Notes: generated from the letters alone by a model not told the origin. A DNA stretch of 64,000 bases from Anthoceros angustus (GCA_010909165.1 VJWM01000025.1:2170001-2234000), one strand, 5' to 3'. Numbered from the stretch's first letter, positions 24,293 to 36,479 are shown. Program-made: numbers and translations.

Positions 24293-25270
24293 GACGTCCT
24301 GTTGGGAAACCAATATTTCATGGTCAATGCCACAGTTCTGTCAAATTGCCTGCCAACATTCCAAGTTCAAATCCCCACAACCAAAGCATGTCGGAGCTAC
24401 GTACTGGACTTAAGGTGGAGTTGAAAACCGAAAACGGAGAAGGAGTCGGAGGGATGTAGACGCCTGGATCCTGGAGCCTGAAGAGATCGAGTTGCTGAAG
24501 GCAAATGCTGAAGGCGGTTGGGTGTCATGGGATCGAGAAGCCCAGTATATATTCATCATCTCGGCCGTTGAGCTTACTCCGTCCAGTCAACTCCGCTCTG
24601 ACAGAGAACCAACCACTGCTCAGCGCTTACATCTTTCCGCTAACACCAGAAACTTGTAACGAAGTTGCGAGGAAGTCCTTCTTGTCCACATGGGACCGGT
24701 TGCCCACTGGCCAACGCCATATGACGTTCCAGAACGCTTCCAAAACTTGATGCCTCGCTGATTGCACCATGAAACAACTAAGCTGTTAGCTTGTCCAATC
24801 CGTGATTTGGACCCACTGTATGCACCTCACTAGAAACCCATAAAATTTCGCTTTGGCTGTTTCCCACCTCGAGTGAGACAGGAGCCTCCTGTACATACAG
24901 TCCAGAATGGGTTGAACTCTGCCCTATTCCAAAGAAAACCGTATGCCATTTTTCCCGCCTTCATATCTTTCACCATTGATTCCTTATGCTCATTAGTTCC
25001 GTGCACTTTCTCTCCGTCCAGACAAGGTCACTGCACACCATCGCCACAGATCAAGCAGAAAACTTGCAGTGGGATATGTCAGTTTCATAACTTTCTATCC
25101 ATTACGTTAACCTGCCAAATCCCCTTGCGCTTGGATGAGGGCATCTTGAACTTCTGAGGGTTGACGCTGGGAAGCCCTAAAATAAGCACTCCCATCCTCG
25201 CTGCCACAAGTCTAGGTCAGAACTGTTGATTCACAAAAGCTGTTCAGATCGAGGTCAGGCTACTTCCAAC
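24293..25270. other. CHIL copy A promoter region
   Basis: A block at about 24,530-24,610 matches the upstream regions of copies B and C: CCAGTAT, GGCCGTTGAGC (MYB-core type) and CCAGTCAACTC (W-box-type TTGAC on the minus strand). No gene is recognised in the rest. Confidence 0.5.
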
Positions 25271-25898
25271 ATGCAGCAGGTTGGCTGTTTTTCCCGCATC
25301 CGGACCACCCTCCAGCAGCACTAACGTTGTCTGTTTCTTCAGACAGGTTCATCATCTTGGAGCGTTAAGCAAGTGTGCTGTGGTTCTGACAGGGAGAAGG
25401 AGTAGAGACCGAGGTGACTTGGGAGGACCAACAGAACATCAACACTTTCGGCAGGCTCAACAGCAAATTCCACGAGCTGGAAGATGAGATCAAGATCAAG
25501 AAGGTGAGACTGGTTTTGAGAATTAGGTCAGGCCAGAGCACGGTCAGTGTGGCCTGAGTCGTGCGATGTCCTGGCGCGTACTCGTGATGCTGATGCCAAT
25601 TGCCTTGTTGACATGATTCTCTTGTCATGTCGAAAAGGATACGGCAGAGAATCTCGAAGACGCAGGCAACGAGCTGATCCTGTCTGATGACGAAGTGGTC
25701 CGGTACCAAATCGGTGAGGTTTTCAGCCATCTGTCGAGGGATGAAGTGGAGAACAGGCTGGAACAACTGAAGGAGGAAACAGCAAACGAACTGGCTCGCC
25801 TGGAAGAGGAGAAAGATGCGGTGCTTGCCAAGATGGCAGAGCTGAAGAGGATACTGTATGGGAAGTTCAAAGATTCCATCAATTTGGAAGAGGACTGA
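25271..25898 (+). CDS. PFD4: Prefoldin subunit 4
   Basis: Beta-type subunit of the hexameric prefoldin chaperone, which passes nascent actin and tubulin to CCT in the cytosol. Exons are 25271-25279 (only MQQ), 25393-25503 and 25638-25898, all phase 0, giving 126 aa. Hallmarks are [60 protein letters not shown] and the invariant end [11 protein letters not shown]. The layout is two helices flanking the beta hairpins, as expected. A three-codon first exon matches the plant MQQG start. The third acceptor (GAAAAG) is weak but preserves frame and alignment. Confidence 0.95.
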
Positions 25899-27902
25899 GG
25901 TGCACCAAACTCTCTTCCATACCACTGCCATGGCTAGCATGCGCAGTAGCATGAGATGTGCTATAAACATCCCCCGTGAAGTTTTGAATTCCTTCATTTC
26001 CATTGCTAGCGGCTCAACACGGATTCTGCGGGCCATGGTACGATGCGACTCTTCTCATCCTGTGACTAGTATCGTTGGAATTATGAACAAAATCTACTCC
26101 TCCGAGTCACAGCTTCTCGTGTTAGTAAGGTATTCAGGAGCCTTTGCCGTTGCCGCCAATTATGCATCGCCACATATCGTTCCATTTCTCTATGCTCCAA
26201 TCTTTATGAAATTGATCTGTAGTCGGTGACGAGAATCATTCCCAAAGATACAGCGGAGTACATAACTGCAATATGAGAGGTTCTGAGCTGAGAGCGGGCT
26301 GTGATTTATGAGGCGTGGTTGGGGTTTCCTACTTCCACAGCAATTACTGGCCCTGGTCAGCATCCGCAGACGATATCTCCAACCCGTGATTCAGTTGCAG
26401 GCGCCATTACTACTCCAGCACAGGCATATGCATGAACGCCCGCCTGTCAGGCACGGGCATGATTGAGCAGGCAAACACACCGCATACGTACTGTACACTT
26501 AAGTACTCGCACTCTGGACAGACTTGATGACAACCTTCACCACAAGCCAAGCAGAGAGTGTACTGTAACGCCTATCTTTGAAGCTGTGTGTGTAAGCAGT
26601 GGAAGACCGGACCTACCAGGGGCCATCCTCATCCACAGAATACTCTGAGCTCAACTCGATCGCATGCTTACAAACATTTCTTACTAGAAATGATTTCCAC
26701 ATATGGATGGACATATACGGGCTTTGAAAGATCTTCCAGACTCTACGCTGTTCAGTAATGTATGCTGCAAGCAACAAGACATTAATCCAGCTGAAGTGTG
26801 AGGAGAATGACAGCCTTGTGTCGGTTTCAACCACATGAAAGGCAAGGACGACCACGGCCGTCAGGCGGCTGTAATGGAGATGGCGACCAGTCACGGCTAT
26901 GGCGGTGTGGCAGTGTCAGAAGCTTTGGCCCCGCCCTCTGATGAGCGATCATCAGGATCACCGCTGGCCTGGCTCCCTCCGCGCTTTCCACTGGCTGCCG
27001 CCTGTCGCTCTGGCTTGCTTCCTGTGAAAACCTCCAAAAAGCGAGCTGCATTGCCGCTCACGCTCTGACGAGCGGCTCCACCAGATCTCCTCCTCCCCGC
27101 ACTTGAGTGTAGTCATGTCGATCCTCAGATCAGCGCGGTAAAACCTACCTTCCTTGGCAGCATTCAAGGCCGGTGCGGTGCCCAGCTGCCGCTTGCTGCC
27201 GCCCTGATTCGCGATTCGTGAGACGTCTTCCGTGAGTCGTGTTTCGGTTCTTTTACTGTACGCAACGTTACCGTTTCCATGAGAACCGGGATGCACGTTT
27301 CCCAGAGCAGGGGCAAAGCCGCAAGGCAGCGTTTAATAAAAGATAAGCGACGGGAGCTGCGCGGACTCCAAGTGGCGGCCTGAGACGGGATTTGGCCGCG
27401 CCGTCCGCATTCTGTCCGCAGGGACAGGCACGATAACCTCAAACGCTGACCGTCTGCCAGTTTCGCCGGGCTTCTCCTGCAGCCGCCTTTGGCTTTGCTT
27501 TTGCCTTCTCTTTTCTCTTCTCCCACGCTTTATATTCCTGAGGTCTGCGCGGGCCTTTGTCTCGGTCCTCCTTGCCTGCCGCTGCTGCCGGTGCACCGAG
27601 CGTCTCAAGACTCGATATGCGTTTCACGCTTCACGCTCGGTGCTGGACTAGAGGAAGCCTGGCGCTCGTGCATGGAAGTCGGCATCGATGTGCTGGAAAC
27701 GAGACGCGGATTGATTCGCTGAAGGAATTCATTTCTATCGGCAGGCGAGCGCTGTGAGCAGCTCCTGGAGCGATGTCAGCGCTTTTGGCTCCGAGAATGT
27801 TCCAGTCTTTCGGATTCAGCTGAGGAAACGGAGCAGGTGGAAGCGGAGAAGGGCCTGGAGCAGAATTGATCGGAATTGGTCATTGTTTAGAAGGATTCAG
27901 CC
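25899..27902. other. Intergenic region upstream of the DUF4228 gene
   Basis: Two kilobases without a recognisable gene. From about 26.9 kb it becomes GC-rich and has overlapping frames on both strands without conserved motifs. The last few hundred bases are presumably leader and promoter of the gene at 27,903. Confidence 0.5.
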
Positions 27903-28994
27903 ATGGGGAAGGTGTCCAAGTACATGTGCCTGGGATGCTGGAGCTCCGCCGGCCCGGCGCGGGTGGTGCGCGCTGATGGCCAGGTGCTGACACTGAGAAA
28001 GGCTACCACGGTTGGAGAGCTTCTGCGGCGGTTGAAGAGCGGAGATTACTACTACGTTTGCGAGGCATCCACTCCCGGGATGAACTCCCCGCTCTTCCCT
28101 CCTCCTCCGCCGGCTCGGATGGCGGACAATCCGCTCTTCGCACCAGCGTCTCCGGTGCAAGGAGGACCAAGGCTCCCGCTGGACGCGAAGCTGCAGCGCG
28201 GGCATCTGTACTTCATCTTGCCGCTGCCGTTGCCGGAGCAGGAGCGAGATCAGGAGATCGGAGTGGGGAACTTCCACAGTTACGCGCCGAACTCGCTGTC
28301 CAATCTGCTGAGGAGATCGTCCGGGGAGGATCCTTCCGGTCTGCAAAGATCAAGACGGGTCTCCGGATCCAGCAACTACGGCGGGAACCAAGGCGGAGCG
28401 CTCAAGTCCGCCAAAGCCAGGAGGATCTCCACCAAGATCTCGCCCGAGCTAGGCACAGCGTTCGATAGCGGCTCCAAGCCGGGCCCCGCACATCACCTCG
28501 TGTACAACCTGCTCACCAAGCAAGCTGTGGTGCAGAGCGGCAATTTGAAGCCGGTGATGAGGTCCTGGCAGGATCGGGCGGCGAATGCAAGTCCCGCAAA
28601 GTTCACCAGGAGAAGAAGACGCTCCTTGCGCGCCTACAGCGGCTCCTGGAAGCCGGACCTGCCTATCATATCGGAGGACGGGACGCTGGCCTCCTGCCTC
28701 TGCCCTGCGATGCTGTCCAGCGACACCGACGATGACTCCATCACTATGCTCCCAACTTCGCCCTCTGCGACTGTGCCCGCCTGCAGCAGCCCTTCGGCAA
28801 AGTATGCCCCTGCTGCCTGGAACATCACCGTTGCCATTGCCATTGTAATTGCCATAATTTTCTTCCTTCTTCCGCTTCTCTTCTCTTCTTTGGTTATCCG
28901 CCTAATCTATCCTTCCTTTCTTGGCAGGATTTTCAGACTGTCCAAGTCTCCCCGCAGCGATCTCAGTGGTCAGACCTCAGCTTATGTTATTTGA
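27903..28994 (+). CDS. DUF4228 (PADRE) domain protein with an exitron-like intron
   Basis: Starts MGKVSKYMCLGCW, typical of the plant DUF4228/PADRE family of small stress-responsive proteins of unknown biochemistry. Domain pieces are ARVVRADGQVLTLRKATTVG, DYYYVCEASTP and LQRGHLYFILPLPL. The middle is Ser, Arg and Pro rich. The whole frame reads 363 aa, but 28802-28927 looks like an intron: donor AAA/GTATGC, a pyrimidine tract, acceptor TTGGCAG/GATTTT. It is 126 nt, divisible by three and free of stops, so both forms share the end IFRLSKSPRSDLSGQTS. The unspliced form gains about 42 residues including a long hydrophobic span (AIAIVIAIIFFLLPLLFSSL). The spliced 321-aa form is the more family-like. 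Confidence 0.85.
   Translation: MGKVSKYMCLGCWSSAGPARVVRADGQVLTLRKATTVGELLRRLKSGDYYYVCEASTPGMNSPLFPPPPPARMADNPLFAPASPVQGGPRLPLDAKLQRGHLYFILPLPLPEQERDQEIGVGNFHSYAPNSLSNLLRRSSGEDPSGLQRSRRVSGSSNYGGNQGGALKSAKARRISTKISPELGTAFDSGSKPGPAHHLVYNLLTKQAVVQSGNLKPVMRSWQDRAANASPAKFTRRRRRSLRAYSGSWKPDLPIISEDGTLASCLCPAMLSSDTDDDSITMLPTSPSATVPACSSPSAKYAPAAWNITVAIAIVIAIIFFLLPLLFSSLVIRLIYPSFLGRIFRLSKSPRSDLSGQTSAYVI
28802..28927 (+). other. Candidate exitron encoding a membrane span
   Basis: An in-frame, stop-free 126-nt segment with GT-AG borders near the 3' end of the DUF4228 coding frame. Splicing joins GCA AA to G ATT TTC. Retention keeps the same downstream frame and inserts a hydrophobic stretch long enough to cross a membrane. 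Confidence 0.6.
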
Positions 28995-29535
28995 CAAGTG
29001 CATCACATCTGCGAATCCACCTAATTTCATGCTCATCTTTCCAACCATCTCAGCTCAGCTCGTTGTCAAACTGTTGCAGCAACCTCACTGTGGCTTGGCA
29101 ATTTGAGCCTCACACTCTCCCTGGACTAAAAGTCTTCCCTAGACATTTCCCTTACACCTCAGGCGCTCTCCTCAAGGACTGCTGCCGATTTTGACTCAGT
29201 TGAGACTCCACTGCACCCATTTCGGTGCCTGTATTATAAATTGAAAAAAGGAAAAACTTTTAATTACTTGTAAAGATGTAGACGACTTAAGTCATAGCAA
29301 AAAGATGCCGTTGCCAGGCACCAGGAACATGCGTTGTTGTGAATTGGTTTGCACAAGGTTTGGGACTGGTGTATTGGACAAGTCTACAAGCTAGGGAGGC
29401 AAAATTCATCGCTGTACACTCGAGTCTCAGCTTTGCCTAGCTAGGTATTATATTACTAGTTTGATTGATTCATAGATCGACTGCTTGATACGTAGCGAAA
29501 TAGATCTTGCATAGATGCAATGCAATTTCTTGAAT

Positions 29536-32500
29536 CTAAGGCATCCGGGAAGAACCTTGACCTGCAGGAGCTTGGTGGTTCATGTTAGCAGCTGCATCTG
29601 CTGGTGTGTGACCCAGAAGGCCAGCAGAAGAGGCATCCGCCGACGATGTAGCAGTTCCAGCTGAGCCAGAAGTGCCTGGAATGGTGAATCTGGGAGCTTG
29701 AGTTGAGGGTCTCGGCTGTGGGAACATCATGGTTGCATTGCCCATGGCTGCACTGCCCAGGGGCACTCCTGGCCGGACAGCCAACATGTTGGGCACCATG
29801 GTCGGCCGAGGCAACAACCCAGCCTGGGAGCTTCCAAGGCCGGGAGGGCCGGGGCCCAGAATTGCAGCTCCCTTTCCCCCAGCCAGGTTACTGCCCCCTG
29901 AGAGAAGGGACGGTCTGGCTCCATGCAGCGCCGCCTGCTGCGGCCAAGCAGAACTAGCCCCTGAAACAACCCCTGGATGGGAGACCGATGCCCGCTGACC
30001 AGACACTGCAGGAGCTCCCAAGGTGCCTGCACTTGAAACAGCTGGGCCCCCAGCACCTTCTTGGGCTGCAGTGGCAAGCTTTGAAGCTGCAACTTCCTGG
30101 GCAGGAGCCGAACGCCCAGTAGCTGACTTTGAGTTAAATGGAGGTGGCAAATGAATCACAGCTGTAGGGGTTGGCGCTGACACAAGGGCTGCTTGTGATG
30201 GTTCTGCTGCGCCTGTGACTGAGCTCAGTTCCATGTCTGATGATGCATCCCGCATCTCCAAGTCACCCCTTTCCTCTGCTGGCTTTTCCGCATGCTCATT
30301 TGCAGTTGCCTGCTCAGGTTCTAGTTCCATGGGCTGTGCAAGAGCCACCATTCCTGTTGTCAGAGGCAAACCTGGCGAGAAACCTCTGATAGGACGACCC
30401 CCCCCAGAGTACTAACCTCTCCCACTTCCGTTTTCACTTCCTTCTCAGGAAGTGCAGACTTTGGCACATCCTCGTCTTCACTATCTTCATCCTGAACTCA
30501 CAACGTTACGTGAATCACGAGACCCGCACCAAAACCCACACACATCCGCGGTGCCAGGTTGGTGAAGACCAAGACGAGCACATGACATGGCAACAGGAAG
30601 ACTAACCATTGAGGCGGCATCTGTTGATTCCTGCTCCTCTTTCACTTTTGCCAATGTTCTTTCAATGTTAACCAACATCGGCCTCCTGAAAGGGCACAGC
30701 CAACTCAACCTCATGTTAGTACCTCAGCGCAAAGTACTTCCGCAACAAACTTTCCAAATGAGCTAATTTTGCCAGGACCTTGGAACGTAGTTGTCACTAG
30801 CAATGCTATCTCGGTGTCTAGGCCTGGGTCCTGGACCATCTTCCCCATCAGAATCTGAGAGTGATCCATCCCACACACGGCTTTTTCCTCGAGCATCCAT
30901 GTCTTCTTCGTCCTATAGAAGCAAGGAGAATTGAAAAAGAGATTCGGAACAATTCACATCACCTACAAAGTACAAATCCTAGTAAAAGAGATCGTGAAAA
31001 AAACAAACATTCTGCATATTTTACCTCTTCTGGGAATTCTGTGTCTGGAGGCCTATCATGAAAGGGAACACTAGGTACATGCTGTAACTTAGACAAATTT
31101 TCAAGCAACCTTTCCCTGCGGTAGACAACAAACCGCCATTTTAGACATGACATCACAGCCACAGGTATCGTTTCAAGTAACACTGTGCACTCTAATCCAG
31201 CACATCATGTACCTCACGCTGTCAAGGTAAGCTCTTGTATTTTGATTCTCCATGTTGCTAGGAGCGACATGAAGCGTGTAGTCAGGTCCAAAATACTCAT
31301 AGTAGTCATTGTAAGGCATCTTATCGTCGAGCTCAACTCCCACAGCTACCCCAGTCTGCAAGTCTAGAACAAGAAAACACGCTCGGAGATAATTACCATA
31401 GATATCCCAACTTCCTCACACAAAACCGAAAAGTATGTCATGGCCAGAACACAATCAAAGAGCTGTCGATATCTAGAAAACGAGCTGACTCCCTACAGGG
31501 CCTGGTAAAAGCAGAGAAGAACACTTCACTACGGCATGCATACCCCTCAAAGAACATAAGACATGCCACAAGCTGTTAATGAGGGGAAGTAAGGCGCACC
31601 TCATAGCACCAGCACCGAGCTACATTTCTGATCGTGTATCCACCACCTCCCACCAATAACAGGGGAACACCAAATGAGCGCATAAACCTCACACATTCAG
31701 CATGTCCCTTCACTGACAGGTTGAAGCAACCAAGTCTGTCTTCTGAAAGAGAGTCTGCTCCGCATTGCAGTACTACTGCCCCTGGGTCATATACTTGCAT
31801 CACCTTGGTGATAATAGGCTTAAATAAAGACTGGTAGCTGTCATCGTCGATACCATCATTGAGAGGAACATTCAAGGAATAGTACTTGCCCTTCCCATAT
31901 CCCACATCCCGAAGGTCCCCTGTGCCAGGAAAATAATCGCCAAATTTGTGAAATGATACAGTCATAACACGATCCGTTGTGTAGAAGGCTTCCTCCACTC
32001 CATCCCCGTGGTGAATATCAATATCAATGTAAAGAACCCGCTGCACAAATGTTGAAAGACAATGAGGAACATCGAAGAACACAATACTCAGAACCTACAA
32101 CTTCTTGCACAGTAGCACGTCGGGAAAACCCTAAGACACATCTGGCACAAGCTGGGGAACACAACGCCGCAACTTACAGGATGATACTTCAGAAGCTCCA
32201 AAATGGCCAGCACAATGTCATTCACATAACAAAATCCCGATGCCTCGCACTTCTTGGCATGGTGAAGCCCTCCAGCCCAATTGATAGCAATGTCAGAATG
32301 CAAGTGGTTCAGCTTCACTGCGCCCCCCACAGAACCCCCCGCATATATCTGGCAAAAGGAGTAAAGCCCATCGAAGACAGGACAGTCCTCACCGACGTTG
32401 AAACGCTTGAGCTGCCTCAGCTGCTCATGCTGTGTCTCAGGAGTGACTGTTCTCAAGAATGACACATAGTCGTCAGCATGAAATCTACAAAGATCCCGAT

Positions 32501-32708
32501 CCTTTGCTGGGTATGGCCGTAAAACCTCCATCTTCTGATGCACCCCATAGTGAACTAGCAGAGAATGTGCCATGCGTATTCGATGAGGCTTCATGGGGTG
32601 CCCCTGGCCATAGTAGTAGTTCCCCACTTCGGGATCATAAAAGTAGGCCACCCTTTTCTTCCTGCCCTCAGGCCCCGCTACTAGCGAATTTCCCGACCCG
32701 TCATTCAT
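29536..32708 (-). CDS. Class I (RPD3-type) histone deacetylase with long C-terminal tail
   Basis: Zn-dependent nuclear lysine deacetylase related to plant HDA19/HDA6. Exons are 32708-32178, 32040-31600, 31355-31213, 31115-31025, 30912-30779, 30685-30607, 30491-30417 and 30333-29536, all in phase, giving 763 aa. The catalytic domain has [20 protein letters not shown], the His149-His150 pair in [18 protein letters not shown], zinc ligands in [17 protein letters not shown] and [13 protein letters not shown], and Tyr312 in [14 protein letters not shown]. After about residue 400 comes an acidic stretch (DEDSEDED). A 265-residue Ala, Pro, Gly and Ser rich last exon then follows, with no counterpart I know in the roughly 500-aa HDA19. 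The last intron uses donor GAG/GTTAGT and acceptor TTGCACAG/CCC. This avoids a frameshift that would arise with nearer acceptors. Confidence 0.93.
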
Positions 32709-33399
32709 GTTCCAAAACTGTGGGGAAACGAAATGGCCAAGTACCCACCAAGGGTCAAAGTTGTTCCACCTGCAAGAGCATCATTTCCATTCAAACAGTA
32801 AGTCAGTCAACTCAAGCTCCCCAAAGCCAGCCCAGCCCAACCCACCCCCACCCCGAACTTCAGCTTCTTGGTTTTCCCACTTCCGCCTAGAACCCAAGAA
32901 AAACTCCCCTTCCAGAACGAAACACCAAGATCCTGCTCCGTCCTCTCCCACCACCCAACTCCTCACCCACTCGTCCCAGCAATTGCTCCTCCCGCCCAAC
33001 AAGTGCCTGAATTTGTGGGCCACTCCTCCCTCGTCAACAGGCACAAAAAACGAACAGACTCCAGCGTCACCCAAGTCACTCACCCGCTGCACAACCATCA
33101 CTCCCGGCAACCAGCATCCGAAGGCGCCGAAAACCGCAAGCCGATGTGAGCGGGCGTAACTTCTGCTACAGCCCACAACCTGTACAGCGCCCAATGTGTT
33201 CACGCAGTCACAACGTGTACAGAGCCCGGCAGTCACTGCGCCCAGTCTTCTAGCTCTCAAAAGTCTCAGCTACACGCAACCCCGACACCTTCCCGCGGAT
33301 CGACCATGGCCGGACACCCTCTTCAGCTCATCGAGAATCCCAGGCCCCGGGACACCCCACAAATTTATAAGCGCCAAACGTACGTGGTAAAATCATTTT

Positions 33400-34950
33400 C
33401 CTCCATTCACTCGGTTTTACTTTAGTTCCCACATTGAATTTTTCTCAAGTTCATCTATACATATTAATTTTTATTTTCATCAAATATTAAAAAAAGTTAA
33501 CTATCTGCTATTGAAAGATCATTGTTAAGAGTTACCTATGTTCAAAACCTACTAAAGCTAAAAATACCTATTATTCCATCCATGATCTCATAAGGAGACC
33601 TAAAAATGTATCATCAAAGAGAATTTAACATTAAAAAATATATCTATCACTGAAGTTGTTAGACTAGGTGGGAAGCATTGCCAGCCATGGAGGTCATCTT
33701 GAACATAGCTTCTACCAAGGCCCTTTAAAGAATCAAAAACACACACTTGCTTATAAAATGCTATGAAATATGAAAGAAGCAACCCTACTCTGAGCTCACC
33801 TAGGGGTAGCTGGTTTACTTCGTGCCTACAAGGGTGATATGCCTTTGTAATATCCACGCCTACAAGGGTGATATGCCTTTGTAACATCCACGCCTACAAG
33901 GGTGATATGCCTTTGTAACATCCACGGCTCGACAATTTAATTGAAGTCCATGGCCAAAGATCCATAGGTCTCCGGAATTTTGAATCTTTAGAGCAAGTCT
34001 ATGCTTAAATGATGAGAATGACACTACATAAGAACACTCTAGATTTTGATTGGAAAATAACTAGCTATTGAGGGAAGACGAAAGCCTCTCCCTCCAAAAT
34101 CTTTTCAACTTAGGATGGTTTAAAACACTATTTTTTTTCCTTTTAAGGAATCTATTTCAATTGACCATAACCTAGCCACTTCAGTCCTCAATCAGCCAAT
34201 TGAGCAAGAAAGGATGAGGCGCTGATTGTAAATAGTGGACGAGTCGACCCAAAAATGAAGGTAGTGTCTAATAATAGTAAGTGTAATTAATTATAATTAT
34301 ATTGAACAGGTCTCTTAAATATTGTATAATTTATGTATAATGATATACTTAATTTCTCTAACTACAACTGTGATTATATAAATATTTATTTATAACCTAT
34401 ATAATATATAATAAAAGAAAATGAATTTTGTATGAAAATAGAGACACGTAACTAAATTACAAAGGTAAAGAGCATGGCCGCATGGGCACATGTACAAGAA
34501 TGCCAACCTAGTAAAGAGAAGTTATCCACTTTCGACAAGTAGTAACTTGCCTAATTTATTTAGACCGATCTAAGGTGGACCGAAATTCAATCCACATTGA
34601 CTCTTTTGAGATAATTTTGATTTTTTCAGCACAAGATTATATTTTAATTCTTTCATAATATTTAAATTATATTTTAATATTTTAAATTTTGCAGAGTGTA
34701 CATGACGACATCATGCAGCACTCACCGAGAGCATGTGAAAACTTGGAAGTCCTTCAGCTGAAACGAGGACAACGTCGACTGAAGGAGAACCTAATCTTTC
34801 ATGGTTTTGATTGATTCCAACATCCGGGTACACAAGATCCCACACATTCGGTGAAGGATACGACGCTAACGTTTTTGATTTCTCGCACCAAGATATTCTT
34901 TGAGAAGAATGCAATAGAGCATGATGATGGAGTGCTTCGTTTGCGGCACC
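33400..34950. other. AT-rich interval with repeat debris
   Basis: AT-rich throughout, with homopolymer and AT/TA tracts, especially 34,260-34,440 and 34,610-34,690. It contains a 34-bp triplicated repeat, listed separately. No gene is recognised. Confidence 0.6.
33824..33925 (+). repeat. 34-bp tandem repeat, three copies
   Basis: Three consecutive 34-bp units share GCCTACAAGGGTGATATGCC followed by TTTGTAA(T/C)ATCCAC. The first differs from the others by one base in the second half. It lies in a non-coding AT-rich stretch. Confidence 0.95.
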
Positions 34951-35353
34951 TAACCTTCAGGGGGCAAAACGGCCACATCCACATAATTAGAAACATGAAA
35001 TTGAATTGAAAGAGGTGATACCTTGCAAGAGAGACTTTATTTGCACAAGTAGCTTAGGACGAGGTTAGTGTGTGTTTTGCGCCGGGCTATGGTTCCTTCC
35101 TTCCTCGACAGAAAAGGGTAGAGCATTTTACAGGTGCGGCTAAGAAGAGAGTTAAACGTCTGCTTCTAACGCCCAGACTGGTTTCTGATCAGAAAAGGAT
35201 ACAGTCGCATTACAATCTCTGCATCTGCCAAGGCATGGAAGTTACAGAGGTGAAGATAACCGGCCGTACACAAGATCCCACACGTTCGGCTGAGGATGAA
35301 GCTTGATCCTGAGTGCTCTACCATTTGTACATCATAGAAGAGGCTGTGTTGTG

Positions 35354-35416
35354 CTAATTCAGCCAAGCAGCGATTCCTTGCACTGTGGAAGCAGTAGTAG
35401 AGGGACTTGGCGTGTT
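35354..35416 (-). pseudogene. CHIL terminal-exon remnant D
   Basis: Only the last 20 codons of CHIL exon 4 remain, reading SPSTTASTVQGIAAWLN and a TAG stop. The adjoining 34,960-35,350 also resembles CHIL 3'-flank sequence (AAATTGAATTGAAAGAGGTG, AGACTTTATT). No other CHIL exon is near. Confidence 0.75.
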
Positions 35417-35663
35417 CGGAGGTGAGCCCCTCATCCATTAGGCCACGCGACCTGATCAACGATATCCGGTGTAATTTCTATCCTGTTGTGTCGCAGTTTA
35501 GTCATCAAAGCCTCCCAACTGTAGCCTCTGCAACTTCTTTAGTACAAACTCCTGAGTGTGTCCTGAAGAATGAACTTCTCCTGCATCCTGAATCAAAGAG
35601 GACTTCTCTTTATCGTACAAGAGATATATTGCGCTAAATTGATCGACGCATCGATATCCTGTG

Positions 35664-35799
35664 CTGATTGAGCCAAGCAGCAATGCCTTGGATAATGGAA
35701 GCAGAAGTAGAAGGACTGAGCGTGTAACCACCAAGAATGGTGTGCAGCAGAGCGAGAACGATGGCCTTACTGTATATTGCATGACATGCCTCACTCCAC
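35664..35799 (-). pseudogene. CHIL exon-4 remnant E
   Basis: A nearly complete exon 4 with its acceptor (GCGTTTCAG). The protein match is GGYTLSPSTSASIIQGIAAW. About 11 nt are missing after the acceptor, and the terminal stop has become CAG, so the frame runs on. Exons 1-3 are absent. Confidence 0.8.
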
Positions 35800-35986
35800 C
35801 TGAAACGCACCAACACCAACAGCAATTTAGACTTCTAAGCTACCTGAGCTACAGGCACGCTTAGTACAATGTCCCATCAGCAAGAAATGTGTTGCACAGT
35901 GCTCCTAAGGGAAGACATGTCCAACCAGGTGTGCAGGTGTGCCCCTCAGTCTCACCGGTGATGCCATTGCTTTGGGCTCGTGGTTA

Positions 35987-36180
35987 TTGTGTTCGCTCTG
36001 TTGGACACCATTTTTGGTGGGAATACGCTCAGTCCTTCTACTACAGTTTCCGCTGTCCAAGGCATTGCTGCTTGGCTCAATTAGCACAACACAGCCTGTC
36101 GATCATAGAGTTCAGCACAACATGCTAGTCCAGCTCCGGGCAAGCTCGTCCTCGATCTGCCATGGGTGGTTTGCAATTTC
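35987..36180 (+). pseudogene. CHIL exon-4 remnant F, inverted
   Basis: Opposite in orientation to every other CHIL copy. It reads ALLDTIFGGNTLSPSTT through GIAAWLN and TAG (36082-36084). The 3'-flank sequence also found downstream of copies B and C follows (GCTAGTCCAGCTCCGGGCAA). With remnant E it forms a head-to-head pair around 35.9 kb. Confidence 0.8.
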
Positions 36181-36479
36181 CAAAGTATGGCTTCAAAAAC
36201 CCACAAAAGCACCCACCTAGCACGCAGTAAGTCCACAAAGGTACTGCGCTCAGCGCCTGCACTTTCCTGTCCGAACTGTCATGGGTGGGCTCCTCCGGAT
36301 GGGGTGTAAAGCATGGCACGCCCACTACTTCCCACATAGCCTAGGGTTTCCAGGTAAGTAGGAAGAGTTACCGAAACTATCAAACTGTCGACCACTGGGA
36401 CCAGGATCTGACAAATCGTTGTTGCACACATTGAATGTGGACAAGTAGGCCAGTCTTGACCTGACGGACCTCATGTTCG

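Noticed and set aside
27164-27526. A basic 120-codon frame on the minus strand upstream of the DUF4228 gene
   Set aside because: No family match, biased composition and no splice context.
30369-30420. Frameshift in the histone deacetylase at a run of eight G
   Set aside because: A normal GT-AG intron from GTTAGT to TTGCACAG joins the exons in phase with a suitable branch-like CTGAC, so no indel is required.
33824-33925. Regular repeats considered as a CRISPR-like array
   Set aside because: The three 34-bp units are directly adjacent without spacers, and the genome is a plant's.
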